Numbered from the stretch's first letter, positions 9,211 to 17,521 are shown. The stretch: 64,000 bases of DNA from Planctomycetota bacterium (GCA_003644265.1 QNBX01000003.1:1-64000), one strand, 5' to 3'. The notes: a model not told the origin generated them from the sequence alone. Made by a program: numbers and translations.

Positions 9211-10212
9211 TCAACCCGCGCTGTTGATCTCGTCCTTCTGCTGACGCGTCATGAGATCGCGCACGGCCGTCAGCGCGTTCTTGCCCTGGTACAGCACGGC
9301 GTAGATCTGCTCGCAGATGGGCATGTCGATGGACTCCTCGCGCGCCAGCTCGACCACCGCCTTGACGCTCTGCACGCCCTCGGGCACGCCGGGGATGGCC
9401 GTCAACACCTCGTCCAGCGAGCGGCCCTTGCCGATCAGCTCGCCGACCATGCGGTTGCGCCCGTGGGCCGACACGCACGAGACCACCAGATCGCCCATGC
9501 CGGAGAGGCCGTGCAGCGTCTCCGCGCGGCCGCCGAGGGCCGTACCGAGCCGTGACATCTCGGCCTGACCGCGGGTGAGCAGCGCGGCCTTGGTGTTATC
9601 GCCGAAGCCCAGGCCGTCCACCATGCCGCCGGCGATGGAGAGCACGTTCTTGAGCGCCCCGCCAAGCTCGACGCCCAGCAGATCGTCCGAGGTGTAGACC
9701 CGGAAGCGCTCGGTGCTGAAGAGGTCCTGCACGCGCAGGGCCAGCCCCGGGTCCTCGGAGGCGGCCACCACGGTGGTGGGCATGCGCGCCGCCACTTCTT
9801 CGGCGTGCGAGGGGCCGCTGAGCACGGCCATGGGCCGCTCGCCCAGCACCTCGGTGATGATCTGGGTGGCGCGCTTGCGGCTGGGGAACTCGAGGCCCTT
9901 GGTGGCGGAGATGAACGGGCGCCCGCGGGTGAAGGCGCCGCGCATGCCCTCCAGCACCTCGCGCAGGAAGCGGCTGGGGACGGCGCTCACGATCAGGTCG
10001 GCGTTGTCGAAGAACTCCACGCCGTCCGAGATGGTGACGCCCTCGGGGATGGGGTAGCCCGGCAGGTAGCGCCGGTTCTCGCGTGTGAGCGACATCTCCT
10101 GCGCCACGTCCGGCGAGTGGGCCCACTGGATGACGCTGGCGCCATGCTCCACCAGGACCATGGCCAGGGCCGTGCCCCAGGCGCCATCTCCGAGAACTGC
10201 GACCTTCTCCAT
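9211..10212 (-). CDS. gpsA: NAD(P)+-dependent glycerol-3-phosphate dehydrogenase GpsA
   Basis: Makes sn-glycerol 3-phosphate from dihydroxyacetone phosphate for phospholipid synthesis in the cytoplasm. The 333-residue protein begins with a Rossmann motif (VLGDGAWGTALA), has the SATKGLE segment, the catalytic Lys in ELGGALKNVLSIAGG and the C-terminal helical domain with GDNTKAALLTRG. Its ATG overlaps the plsY stop (ATGA), so the two steps that feed lysophosphatidate synthesis are translationally coupled. It converges with the M61 gene. Confidence 0.96.
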   Translation of the reverse strand: MEKVAVLGDGAWGTALAMVLVEHGASVIQWAHSPDVAQEMSLTRENRRYLPGYPIPEGVTISDGVEFFDNADLIVSAVPSRFLREVLEGMRGAFTRGRPFISATKGLEFPSRKRATQIITEVLGERPMAVLSGPSHAEEVAARMPTTVVAASEDPGLALRVQDLFSTERFRVYTSDDLLGVELGGALKNVLSIAGGMVDGLGFGDNTKAALLTRGQAEMSRLGTALGGRAETLHGLSGMGDLVVSCVSAHGRNRMVGELIGKGRSLDEVLTAIPGVPEGVQSVKAVVELAREESIDMPICEQIYAVLYQGKNALTAVRDLMTRQQKDEINSAG

Positions 10213-10859
10213 CAGGGCTTCCGATCCGGCTCGAGGTGGGGTGAGTCGTCATCGTACCGATCCTCGATGCCGGCGCGAACGCGGGCCAGATTGCCGCGGT
10301 GGCGCACGGTCACGACCGCCGCCAGCAAGGCCAGCACGGCCACGCCGTCGGCTGGCGCGCCGCCCGCAGCCGCCACCAACAGACGCAGCGCGGGCACGGC
10401 CCAGACCAGGATCAGGCTGGCCACGGACACAAAGCCCAGGGCGCGCTTCATCAACAGATGCAGCAGCACGGCCCCAAGCGCCGAGAAGGGCTCCAGCGCC
10501 AGGCAGCCTCCCAGCATGGTGGCCACGCCCTTGCCTCCGGCAAAGCGCGCGCTGATGGGATACACGTGGCCCAGCGTGGCGGCCGCCAGCAGCAGCACCC
10601 CGCCCTCGGGATCGATCAGCGCCGCGGGCAGGCCGTCCATGGGCGCGCTCAGCAGCCACACCGGCAGGGCCCCCTTGGCCAGGTCGAGCAGCAGCACCAG
10701 CGCGCCCCAGCGCGGCCCCAGCACGCGGCCCACGTTGGTAGCGCCCGGGTTGCCGGAACCCAAGGCGCGCACGTCCACGCCCCGGCAGCGGCCCACGATC
10801 GAGGCAAACGAGACGCAGCCGGCGGCGTAAGCGATGGAGAGCGCGATCCAGGGATTCAC
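10212..10859 (-). CDS. plsY: Acyl-phosphate:glycerol-3-phosphate acyltransferase PlsY
   Basis: An integral inner-membrane acyltransferase using acyl-phosphate to make lysophosphatidate. The 215-residue protein has several membrane segments and the family motifs SFASIVGR, the GSGNPGATNV phosphate loop and GGKGVATMLG. It lies directly upstream of gpsA with a 1-base coding overlap, so the substrate-making and substrate-using enzymes form one operon. The divergent gene at 10980 shares the 120-base promoter region. Confidence 0.95.
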   Translation of the reverse strand: MNPWIALSIAYAAGCVSFASIVGRCRGVDVRALGSGNPGATNVGRVLGPRWGALVLLLDLAKGALPVWLLSAPMDGLPAALIDPEGGVLLLAAATLGHVYPISARFAGGKGVATMLGGCLALEPFSALGAVLLHLLMKRALGFVSVASLILVWAVPALRLLVAAAGGAPADGVAVLALLAAVVTVRHRGNLARVRAGIEDRYDDDSPHLEPDRKP

Positions 10860-10979
10860 GGCGCCATCTTGCCAGGGTGGTAGCCGGCCTGTCAGGTCTC
10901 GCTCGTCTTGAGCTATCCTTCGCTCCCCACGCGTTCAGCCTGCCCTTTGAACACAGCCCCCCCCGCGAGCCATCGTCCC

Positions 10980-11774
10980 ATGCGCCCCTCGCTCGTCCTG
11001 GCCCTGCTGCTCCTCGCCCCTGCGGTGTCTGCGCTGCAGGAGACCTTCGTCGACGAGGACTTCGGCTTCTCGATGCTCGTGCCCGAGGGCATGCTCCCGG
11101 TCCCGGATGAAGACATCCGCAGCGCCTTGAGCGTGCCCGACGACACGCCCTTCAACCTCCCCGCGGCCGAGATGCCCGACGGTAAGGCCATGCACGTCGC
11201 GTTCTGGTCCGATCCCACGGGCCGCAACCGGCAGATGCGCCTGGTCCTGCTCGACGGGCCGCTGCCCTTCACCAAGGCCGAAGAACTGGCCGACGCCACG
11301 GTCACGGAGATGTCGCAACAGGGCCGGATCGACATCATCGATCAGACCAACCTCGAACCGCCGTCCTACAAGGGTGGGCTCATGATCGAGGTACGCATCA
11401 CGGCCGACGACGGCGCCGAGTTCGGCAACATCGGGGCCTACTTCGTCATGGGTCCCGAGCGCTACGCGACGCTGTCGTACCGTGCTCCACGCGACAACTG
11501 GTCGGTCGAGCGGCCCGACATCATGAACAGCCTGCAGACGGTGGAGTTCACCAGCCAGCGCAACGCCCAGGGCCCCTCCGACGCGGGCGGCGCGCGCCAG
11601 AGCCCGACGGCTGGCCGCCCACAGGGCCCGGGGGCGCCCCCCGGTCAGGGCCGGCGCCAGGGTCAGCCCGCGTCACCAGCAGCGGAGACGTGGTCGTCGC
11701 TGGAGGTGACCGGCAGCCTGGTGCTGGCCGTTCTGCTGGTCATGGGCCTGTTCATGGGTGGACGCGACGCTTGA
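10980..11774 (+). CDS. Hypothetical membrane-anchored exported protein
   Basis: I do not recognise a family. The ATG at 10980 gives 264 residues with an N-terminal signal peptide (SLVLALLLLAPAVSA), a roughly 180-residue globular part rich in acidic residues, a Pro/Gly/Gln-rich linker at about 195-235, and a final hydrophobic segment (SLVLAVLLVMGLFMGG). The fold of the middle part (DEDFGFSMLVPEGMLP, later DNWSVERPDIMNSLQTVEF) is reminiscent of small lipoprotein-type domains that bind surface partners, but this is weak. Its stop overlaps the TTG of the next gene, so they are likely cotranslated. Confidence 0.7.
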   Translation: MRPSLVLALLLLAPAVSALQETFVDEDFGFSMLVPEGMLPVPDEDIRSALSVPDDTPFNLPAAEMPDGKAMHVAFWSDPTGRNRQMRLVLLDGPLPFTKAEELADATVTEMSQQGRIDIIDQTNLEPPSYKGGLMIEVRITADDGAEFGNIGAYFVMGPERYATLSYRAPRDNWSVERPDIMNSLQTVEFTSQRNAQGPSDAGGARQSPTAGRPQGPGAPPGQGRRQGQPASPAAETWSSLEVTGSLVLAVLLVMGLFMGGRDA

Positions 11775-13306
11775 GGCGCGCCGCTCCGCTGGCCCTGCTG
11801 CTGCTCGCGTGCCTGGCCTGCGAAGGCGACCACAACCCGGCTTCGGATTGGGGCGACAGCCAGGCCCTCTCGTTCCGGGGCGCGCACCTGCTGCTGGTGT
11901 CGGTGGACACGCTGCGCGCTGATCGCCTGGGCTGCTACGGCTACGAGCGCGGCACGACCCCTGTGCTCGACGCCCTGGCCGCCGAAGCGGTGCTCTTCGA
12001 GCAGGCCTACAGCCACTCGCCCAAGACGGCCAGCGCGCACATGAGCCTGTTCACCTCGCTGCTGCCCACGGTGCACAAGGTGCGCAACTTCTCGGCGCGG
12101 CTGGGGCTGGAGCTCACGGCCCTGCCCCGGAACCGCCTGACCCTGCCCCAGGTGCTCAATCAGTCGGGCTACGAGAACGCGGCCGTCACCGGCGGCGGCA
12201 ACCTGCGCTCCGACATGGGCTTTCAGCGCGGCTTCAAGCGGCGCTTCGAGTCCGTCATGGACGACGTGTCCTGGCATGTCTCGCGCACGCTTGAGCGCTG
12301 GGACGAGCTGATCGCCCTCGGCGCCCCCAGCTTCGTGTTCATGCACACGTATCAGGTGCACGGGCCCTACGTTCCGCCGGCGGAGTACATGGACCGGTTT
12401 GCGCCCGAGCCCAAGGGCGTGGTCGCCCCACGCGTCGCCGCGCTCAAGGGCCTGCCCTTCCGCGCTCAGTGGGGCGCGATGAACAAGCCCCAGGGCGGCA
12501 TGCCCGCCTTCTGGGAGGGGGTCGAGGACTTCGGCGCCGACGAGGCCAGCTACCTGTCCGATCTCTACGATGGCGAGGTGGCCTACACCGACGCCCAGCT
12601 GGGCCGGCTGCTGGACGGGCTGCGCGAGCGCGGCATCCTGGACCAGACCATCGTGGTCGTGCTGAGCGACCACGGTGAGGAGTTCTTCGAGCACGGGCGC
12701 TTCGAGCACGACCAGCTCTTCCGGGAGCACCTGCACGTGCCCCTGATCGTGCGGCTACCTGGCGGGCGCTTCGGCGGCACGCGCGTCAGCGGCCTGGCCG
12801 GCCTGATCGATGTCATGCCCACGCTGCTCGAGCTGCTGGACCTGCCGCCCTCCCCGACCATGACCGGCGAGTCGCTGGTGCCATCCATCCGCTCAGGGCG
12901 CAGCGCCAATCGCCCGGTGGTGGCTGAGCGCGTCATGTTCCTGCCGGCGGAATACGGCGCCACGCTGCGCTCGCCGCAGCAGACCGTGACCTTCCTGATC
13001 GACGGCCCCGAGGGCCCCGGGCGGCTGACGGCCCATGACCTGAGCCATGACCCCGGCGAGCTGGACGATGTGAGCGGCAGCGCGGCCTTCGCGCCCCCCG
13101 CCGCAGCCGCCCTGCGGCACGAGCTGGAGCGCGCCATCGCGGCGCGGGACGACCTCGATCGGATCGACTCGGGCGAGGTCATCCGGCTCAGCGACCCGGC
13201 CGCGGTGGCCGAGCTCAAGAGCCTGGGCTACGTCGGCGGCGGCGAGCTGCCCGAGGGGACTGCGCTGCAGGGCACCCCGCTCGAGCGCTGGCCTCAGGGG
13301 CCGTAG
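11771..13306 (+). CDS. Sulfatase-like lipoprotein with Thr in place of the formylglycine residue (2)
   Basis: Second alkaline-phosphatase-superfamily sulfatase-like protein, 511 residues from the TTG at 11771. That start overlaps the previous stop (TTGA) and gives a clean lipoprotein signal (RRAAPLALLLLACLAC); the upstream in-frame ATG at 11690 reads through the preceding gene and is rejected. VSVDTLRADRLGCYGYERG and LSDHGEEFFEHG carry metal ligands. The nucleophile region reads T86-A-S-A-H-M-S-L-F-T, with Thr, Ser and His at the canonical Cys, Pro and Arg positions, even further from the sulfatase consensus than the copy at 5869. The C-terminus LKSLGYVGGG is shared with the group. Substrate unknown. 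Confidence 0.84.
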   Translation: MRRAAPLALLLLACLACEGDHNPASDWGDSQALSFRGAHLLLVSVDTLRADRLGCYGYERGTTPVLDALAAEAVLFEQAYSHSPKTASAHMSLFTSLLPTVHKVRNFSARLGLELTALPRNRLTLPQVLNQSGYENAAVTGGGNLRSDMGFQRGFKRRFESVMDDVSWHVSRTLERWDELIALGAPSFVFMHTYQVHGPYVPPAEYMDRFAPEPKGVVAPRVAALKGLPFRAQWGAMNKPQGGMPAFWEGVEDFGADEASYLSDLYDGEVAYTDAQLGRLLDGLRERGILDQTIVVVLSDHGEEFFEHGRFEHDQLFREHLHVPLIVRLPGGRFGGTRVSGLAGLIDVMPTLLELLDLPPSPTMTGESLVPSIRSGRSANRPVVAERVMFLPAEYGATLRSPQQTVTFLIDGPEGPGRLTAHDLSHDPGELDDVSGSAAFAPPAAAALRHELERAIAARDDLDRIDSGEVIRLSDPAAVAELKSLGYVGGGELPEGTALQGTPLERWPQGP

Positions 13307-13692
13307 TACTCCACGAAGTTGGAGGCCGACTCGAACAGGCGCACGCGCTGTAGCCGGCCCTCCAACTCGGGCGCCAAGCGCTCCCAGATCACGGCGGCCA
13401 CGTTCTCGGCCGTGGTGATGGTGCCCGCCAGCCAGGGCACGTCCTGCTCCAGGTTGCGGTGATCCAGTTCGTCGAAGACGCGCGCCCGCATGAGCCCCGC
13501 CAGCACGTTCAGGTCCATGACCATGCCCGTGGTCGGGTCGATGGGTCCCCGGACCGTGACATCCAGCACGTAGTTGTGGCCGTGGAGCCGGTTGCAGGGA
13601 CCATAGAGCCGGGCGTTCTCTTCGTCGGAGAGCGACTCGGCGTGCAGCCGGTGGGCCGCGGAGAACTCCAATCGATGGGTCAACTCGAACAT
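13294..13692 (-). CDS. queD: 6-pyruvoyl-tetrahydropterin synthase/QueD family protein
   Basis: A 132-residue T-fold enzyme, probably 6-carboxy-tetrahydropterin synthase of the queuosine/7-deazapurine pathway. Zinc ligands H14, H37 and H39 and the catalytic cysteine C33 form the QueD-type C-x3-HGH motif (GPCNRLHGHNY). The DELDHRNL and TAENVA segments are also family features. The ATG at 13692 is chosen because GGAGG lies 6 bases upstream; the longer frame to 13797 has no homology. The last 13 bases overlap the convergent sulfatase-like gene. No other queuosine gene is in the window, so a pterin-related role is still possible. Confidence 0.88.
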   Translation of the reverse strand: MFELTHRLEFSAAHRLHAESLSDEENARLYGPCNRLHGHNYVLDVTVRGPIDPTTGMVMDLNVLAGLMRARVFDELDHRNLEQDVPWLAGTITTAENVAAVIWERLAPELEGRLQRVRLFESASNFVEYYGP

Positions 13693-14094
13693 CCGATCCT
13701 CCTCGGTGCAAAGCGCGGGCGCCGCTTGAGGCCAGCCGACGCGCGTCTCAAGACGGGGCGAGTCCCTTGGTGTCGCAGGGTGGCGCCGGGCGTGCAAGCC
13801 TGGCGCGCCGGCGGGGCCGGCGCATCAGCGCGTGTCGGAATTGAGCTGGCAGAACGCCCGCTCCGCACATATGCAATTACGCCGTCCTATTCGTCGGTCC
13901 GAAGCCGCAACGGAGACCCGCATCGGATGCAAGCGACGGCGCAGCCGCTCCCAAAAAGTTCCCAGACTTCGGAAACCAAGCACGACTGGCAGGCTACCAA
14001 AGGGGTGGTATGCTCGCAGTCTTCGTCCCCAGGGCGAAGATTGTAAAGAGCGCGCAGCCCGCGCGCCTGCCAAATAGAGAAGGACATGAGATCC
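13693..14094. other. Intergenic region between divergent queD and small-protein genes
   Basis: About 400 bases with lower GC than the surroundings around 13850-14015, and no convincing ORF. It must hold promoters for both directions. A possible -10 element TATGCT lies at 14009-14014 for the rightward genes, without a convincing -35. A 9-bp hairpin with a 6-base loop lies at 13783-13806. I see no known riboswitch. Confidence 0.5.
13783..13806 (+). other. GC-rich hairpin in the queD leader region
   Basis: GCGCCGGGC, loop GTGCAA, GCCTGGCGC pairs over nine base pairs with one G-U pair when read as plus-strand RNA. It is not followed by a T-run, so it is not a typical terminator. It lies about 90 bases upstream of the queD start. 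Function unknown. Confidence 0.3.
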
Positions 14095-14295
14095 ATGACG
14101 ACCCTCGAACTCTGCGCCAAGCTCGACAGCATCGACGCTGGAGACGTGGCCACGCTGTTCTTCAAGGACGGTGAGATCATCCGCGGCGGGATGCTCTACA
14201 ACTCCACCCAGCAGCGCGGCGTGATCATCAACCCCGATAGCGAGACCCAGAGGCGCTTCGAGGCCAATGAGGTCTCCAAAGTCTGGCGTCAATGA
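14095..14295 (+). CDS. Small beta-rich protein, possible Sm-like fold
   Basis: A 66-residue protein of unknown function. The ATG at 14095 is preferred because AGGA ends 10 bases upstream; the ATG at 14086 would be only 1 base from it and adds three residues. The sequence alternates predicted strands: VATLFFKDGEIIRGGML, RGVIINPDSE, RRFEANEVSKVWRQ. This pattern resembles an Sm/Hfq-like or SH3-like barrel and looks like the N-terminal part of the DUF481 proteins at 20336 and 21290. It precedes the A-type carrier gene by 63 bases on the same strand. Fold assignment is inference. Confidence 0.7.
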   Translation: MTTLELCAKLDSIDAGDVATLFFKDGEIIRGGMLYNSTQQRGVIINPDSETQRRFEANEVSKVWRQ

Positions 14296-14358
14296 GCCCC
14301 AGGGCCCCCAGCGGGCCCCTGCTCGCCGCGTCGACTCCCCCAGCGTGAGCCGCCAACG

Positions 14359-14682
14359 ATGTTCAGCCTGACTCCCTCAGCCGTGACCGAGGTCAAGCGC
14401 ATCCTGTCCGAACAGGGCGTGGACGACATGTCCCTGCGCTTGGGCGTGTCCGGAGGCGGATGCAGCGGTTTCTCGTACGTGATGACGTTCGAGAAGGACG
14501 TCTCCGAGGACGACCAGACCGTCGGGTACGACGGGCTCCAGGTCGTCATGGCACCCTCAGCGGTGCCCTACGTCGGCAACATCGTCCTGGATTTCCGGGA
14601 CGAGGTGTCCAAGCGCGGGTTTGAGTTCCACAACCCGGACGCCACCGACAACTGCGGCTGCGGCAACTCGTTCTCGGTCTGA
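14359..14682 (+). CDS. A-type Fe-S carrier, ErpA-like
   Basis: A second HesB/IscA-type carrier, 107 residues, with cysteines in GGGCSGFSY and in NCGCGNSFSV. It lacks the N-terminal extension of the copy at 2187 and is encoded far from the ISC operon, which fits an ErpA-type carrier that delivers clusters to targets such as LipA. A bacterial genome with iscA plus a separate erpA is common. ErpA versus SufA identity cannot be settled without a tree. Confidence 0.9.
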   Translation: MFSLTPSAVTEVKRILSEQGVDDMSLRLGVSGGGCSGFSYVMTFEKDVSEDDQTVGYDGLQVVMAPSAVPYVGNIVLDFRDEVSKRGFEFHNPDATDNCGCGNSFSV

Positions 14683-14964
14683 ACCGGTCGCTGCGCCGCG
14701 GCGGCTGAGGCCGCCGACCCACCTCGCCCCGGGTCAGGGTCCGTCGCAGCTCCGCTCCGCCATGGCGTCCGCTCCGGACCCTGCCTGGCGCGCAGCGGGC
14801 AGCTGCCTGGCCGGCCAAACAGCCGTCCGCGGCGGATAGCGACCGATTCCCGCCGGAGGCGCGTTGCCGATCTGCAACGAAGCGCTGAATCGCCTGCAGA
14901 TCGTCGCACGGCTCCCCATAGAATCGACGCACCACCGGCAGCGGTGCACTCCTGCCAGACGCTG

Positions 14965-17319
14965 CTAACGGGCCGGTGCATCCCCAGGGCGACGCGGGCC
15001 TTGGCGACCGGCACCCGCTCCAGCGCGCGCCCCGCCGGGGCCACCACGGCCGCCGCCGGGACCACCACGGCCGCCGCCGGGACCACCACGGCCGCCGCCG
15101 GGGCCACCACGGCCACCGCCAGGGCCACCACGGCCACCGCGATCTCCGCGGTCGCCGCGTCGGTGGCCGCCCAGCTTGTCGTGCAAGCTGAGCAGACCCG
15201 CGTCACGGGGAGCGGCCCGCAGGCCCTCCTCGACGGCGGACAGGGCCTCGCGCTTCTTGCCCAGGGACGACAGGCAGCGCGCCCGGTTGGCCTGCACCAG
15301 CGCGTTGTGGTCCTTCTCGTGCTGATCCTCGGGCCGGCGCCAGAGCGCCTGACCGAACGCGGCCAGGGCCGGCTTCCAGCGCTGGAAGTCCGCCTCGGAG
15401 CGCCCGCGGTCGAACCAGAACAGCAGGTCGGTGCGAGCGGCGTGCTCGCCGGCCTCGAAGAACGAGCCCAGGGTCAGGGGCGGCAGCGGGCCGGTGCGCA
15501 AGGCGCGGATCAGCTCGCTCGGCGCGTGGAAGGCGGTGGTGTGCTCCGTCGTCGCACCTGAGAGAGTGCGCAGCAGTTCGATCGCCATGGCGTGGCGGTC
15601 GGCCTCCTCGGGCGCCAGGACATCCACCAGCGCCGCCGCCACCACCGGGTGAGGTGTACGCAACGCGCCCTCGCCCGCAGGCACCAGCATGGGAGCGCCG
15701 GCGTCCACCACCTGGGCCTGCAGAGCGTCCGCGCCCAGGCCCAGCAGCTTGGCCAGCTGGTCCAAGGCCAAGCTCATGCTGAACTGGTGCACGAAGGCCG
15801 TGGCCAGCAGGGCCCGCCGGACCACGTCCTGCTCCCCGAGGCCGGCCGCGAATGCGGCGCAGGAATCACTCACGCTGACGCCGCGGGTGGCCCGGCTCAC
15901 GCCGTCCAGCACGGTCTGCCCCTCCGCCGCCAGGGTGCTGACTGCGCTCTTTGCCGACTGCCCGTCGGCCAGACGGCCCTGCTCGGACAGCTTGGCCGAC
16001 ATCGAGCCGGCCTCGTCGCCATCCAGGCCCGCGAAGGACACCTCGGTCACCTCGGCGTGCTGCCGCACGCGGTGGCCGAGCCCTGAGCGTTCCCAGCGGT
16101 CGGCATCCGCCGCCACCGCCAGGCAGACCTTGCCTGCGCCGTCCTGCGCCAGCTGGTGCAGCAGGGCCGGAAGGCCCGCGAGCTGCTCGCCGTCATCCAT
16201 GACGAAGACCGCCCGGGCCCCATCGGCCTCGGCCGGCAGGTACCGATCGGGAGCCGCCACACCCGGCTCGCGCCAGAAGACGCGCGGTCCGGTGCCGGCC
16301 AGATCCCAGGCCAGGCGCCGCAGGAACGTCGTCTTGCCCTCGCCACCCTTGCCCGTCATGAGCACCAGCGGCACGCGCCCCTCGGGGGCCTGCGCGACCA
16401 CGGCAGCGGACACGACGCTCGCCGCGCTGCGGGCCGAGTCGAGGCCGTCCTTGATGGGCGACCAGGAGCGACCGTAGCCGGCGGCAAAGCGCTGTCGCTC
16501 GGCGTCATCGCAGGCCGGGACAGAGGCCTGGAAGGCATCGTCGAGTTCGGTGTAGCCCCTGGGCGGGTTGCCCGTGGCCGGCTTGGGCACCTCGAGCTCA
16601 TCCAGGATCCTGGAAAGCTGCGCCAGGGCCTCGGAGGGGGCCATGGCCTGGGGAAACTCGACCACAGTGGTGCCGTAGTACATCGAGGCCCGCAGCGCCG
16701 AGGCCGGATCCGCCGAGCCCTCGGGGATCAGGGCGATGTTGGGCGGCATGTGTCCGTTGAACACACGCCCCACGTCGTCCAACAGCTCCACCAGATCGGG
16801 ATCGTCCAGCAGAAAGCCGCTGAACAGCACCGTGCGACCGAAGGTGGCGCGCAGGAACGACTGGTAGCGGCTGTCCGCCGCCGTCAGCTGCTTGCGGTTC
16901 TTGTTGGTCAGCACCAGCGTGTCGGGCTCGGCAGCCAGACCGCACAGATGCATCACGAAGGGCTCCTTGCGAGCGTAGGCCGACACCAGGCCCTTGCCGT
17001 CCGGCCCGAACACGCGCGGCGTAGCGTCCAGATCGGCCGGGGCGGAGGCCTCGAGCGCGTCGCTCACCTGGGTCGTGATGAGACCCGGCTGACGCAGCAT
17101 CCAGGTGGCGGCAAGGCCCTCGTCGGCGGCGCTCTTCAAACGCGCGTCGTCGGCCAGAGAGGCTCGATCGCCGTCACCGAGGGCGTCCTTCAACGCCGCA
17201 CGAGTGGCGAGTTCCGCCGTCCCGTGTGCCGGTCCGAGAATCACCGAGAGGGTCCGCTTACGAGTGGCAGTACGGAGGGTGCGGAAGATCCCTCCGTCGA
17301 TCCAGAGGGGCTTACTCAT
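14965..17319 (-). CDS. SIR2-like/STAND-type P-loop NTPase/TPR protein with GGRGGP-repeat tail
   Basis: A 784-residue protein with the layout of STAND-type signalling NTPases. Residues about 20-240 look like a SIR2-like domain: TLSVILGPAHGT at the nucleotide loop, LITTQVSDALEAS, FVMHLCGLAAEPDTLVLT, then TVLFSGFLLDDPDLVELL. The canonical catalytic Asn of TTN(Y/F)D is Gln84 and the His of HG is Cys126, so NADase activity may be lost. A P-loop follows (GKGGEGKT, 323-330) with a Walker B-like VFVMDD at 371-376. TPR-like helices lie at about 650-720 and a Gly/Arg-rich tail from about 733. SIR2-STAND proteins are known in antiphage defence. It stands alone here and its role is unproven. Confidence 0.75.
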   Translation of the reverse strand: MSKPLWIDGGIFRTLRTATRKRTLSVILGPAHGTAELATRAALKDALGDGDRASLADDARLKSAADEGLAATWMLRQPGLITTQVSDALEASAPADLDATPRVFGPDGKGLVSAYARKEPFVMHLCGLAAEPDTLVLTNKNRKQLTAADSRYQSFLRATFGRTVLFSGFLLDDPDLVELLDDVGRVFNGHMPPNIALIPEGSADPASALRASMYYGTTVVEFPQAMAPSEALAQLSRILDELEVPKPATGNPPRGYTELDDAFQASVPACDDAERQRFAAGYGRSWSPIKDGLDSARSAASVVSAAVVAQAPEGRVPLVLMTGKGGEGKTTFLRRLAWDLAGTGPRVFWREPGVAAPDRYLPAEADGARAVFVMDDGEQLAGLPALLHQLAQDGAGKVCLAVAADADRWERSGLGHRVRQHAEVTEVSFAGLDGDEAGSMSAKLSEQGRLADGQSAKSAVSTLAAEGQTVLDGVSRATRGVSVSDSCAAFAAGLGEQDVVRRALLATAFVHQFSMSLALDQLAKLLGLGADALQAQVVDAGAPMLVPAGEGALRTPHPVVAAALVDVLAPEEADRHAMAIELLRTLSGATTEHTTAFHAPSELIRALRTGPLPPLTLGSFFEAGEHAARTDLLFWFDRGRSEADFQRWKPALAAFGQALWRRPEDQHEKDHNALVQANRARCLSSLGKKREALSAVEEGLRAAPRDAGLLSLHDKLGGHRRGDRGDRGGRGGPGGGRGGPGGGRGGPGGGRGGPGGGRGGPGGARAGAGAGRQGPRRPGDAPAR
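15041..15145 (-). repeat. 21-bp tandem repeat encoding GGRGGPG units
   Basis: Five consecutive 21-base units begin at 15041, 15062, 15083, 15104 and 15125 (each starting CCACCACGG on the plus strand). They encode the Gly/Arg/Pro repeat at the C-terminus of the SIR2-like NTPase. The first units are nearly identical, which suggests recent expansion; the last two have diverged. Confidence 0.85.
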
Positions 17320-17495
17320 GTAAGGATGCTCGGGGAGACTGCCTCGAGGGCGTCTCCCATGCCGGCCCTGTTTTCGGGGTTTGGTGAAGTCATCCCAAGC
17401 TAAACATGGCGCGCCAAGCTGTCAAACCGCGTCGCCCACATTGCGGGCGGCGCTGGACTTGGAGGGGCGCCGCGCATATCACGTCCCGGACATTG

Positions 17496-17507
17496 CCCCC
17501 CCCCCCC
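17496..17507 (+). repeat. Run of 12 cytosines upstream of the phosphofructokinase start
   Basis: A 12-base C homopolymer ends 14 bases before the ATG at 17522 and lies between the SIR2-like gene and the PFK gene. Such tracts can vary in length by slippage and alter promoter or leader spacing. They are also prone to sequencing error. Confidence 0.7.
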
Positions 17508-17521
17508 GCAAGGACCGCCTC

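Noticed and set aside
13783..13806. Rho-independent terminator
   Set aside because: The hairpin has no following T-run and is not close to the end of any gene on that strand.
13693..14094. PreQ1 riboswitch or another known RNA in the queD leader
   Set aside because: No A-rich tail or small pseudoknot pattern of a preQ1 riboswitch can be recognised; only a GC-rich hairpin is visible.
15041..15145. Array of regular repeats that could look like CRISPR
   Set aside because: The units are contiguous without spacers and lie in frame at the end of a long gene. It is a coding tandem repeat.
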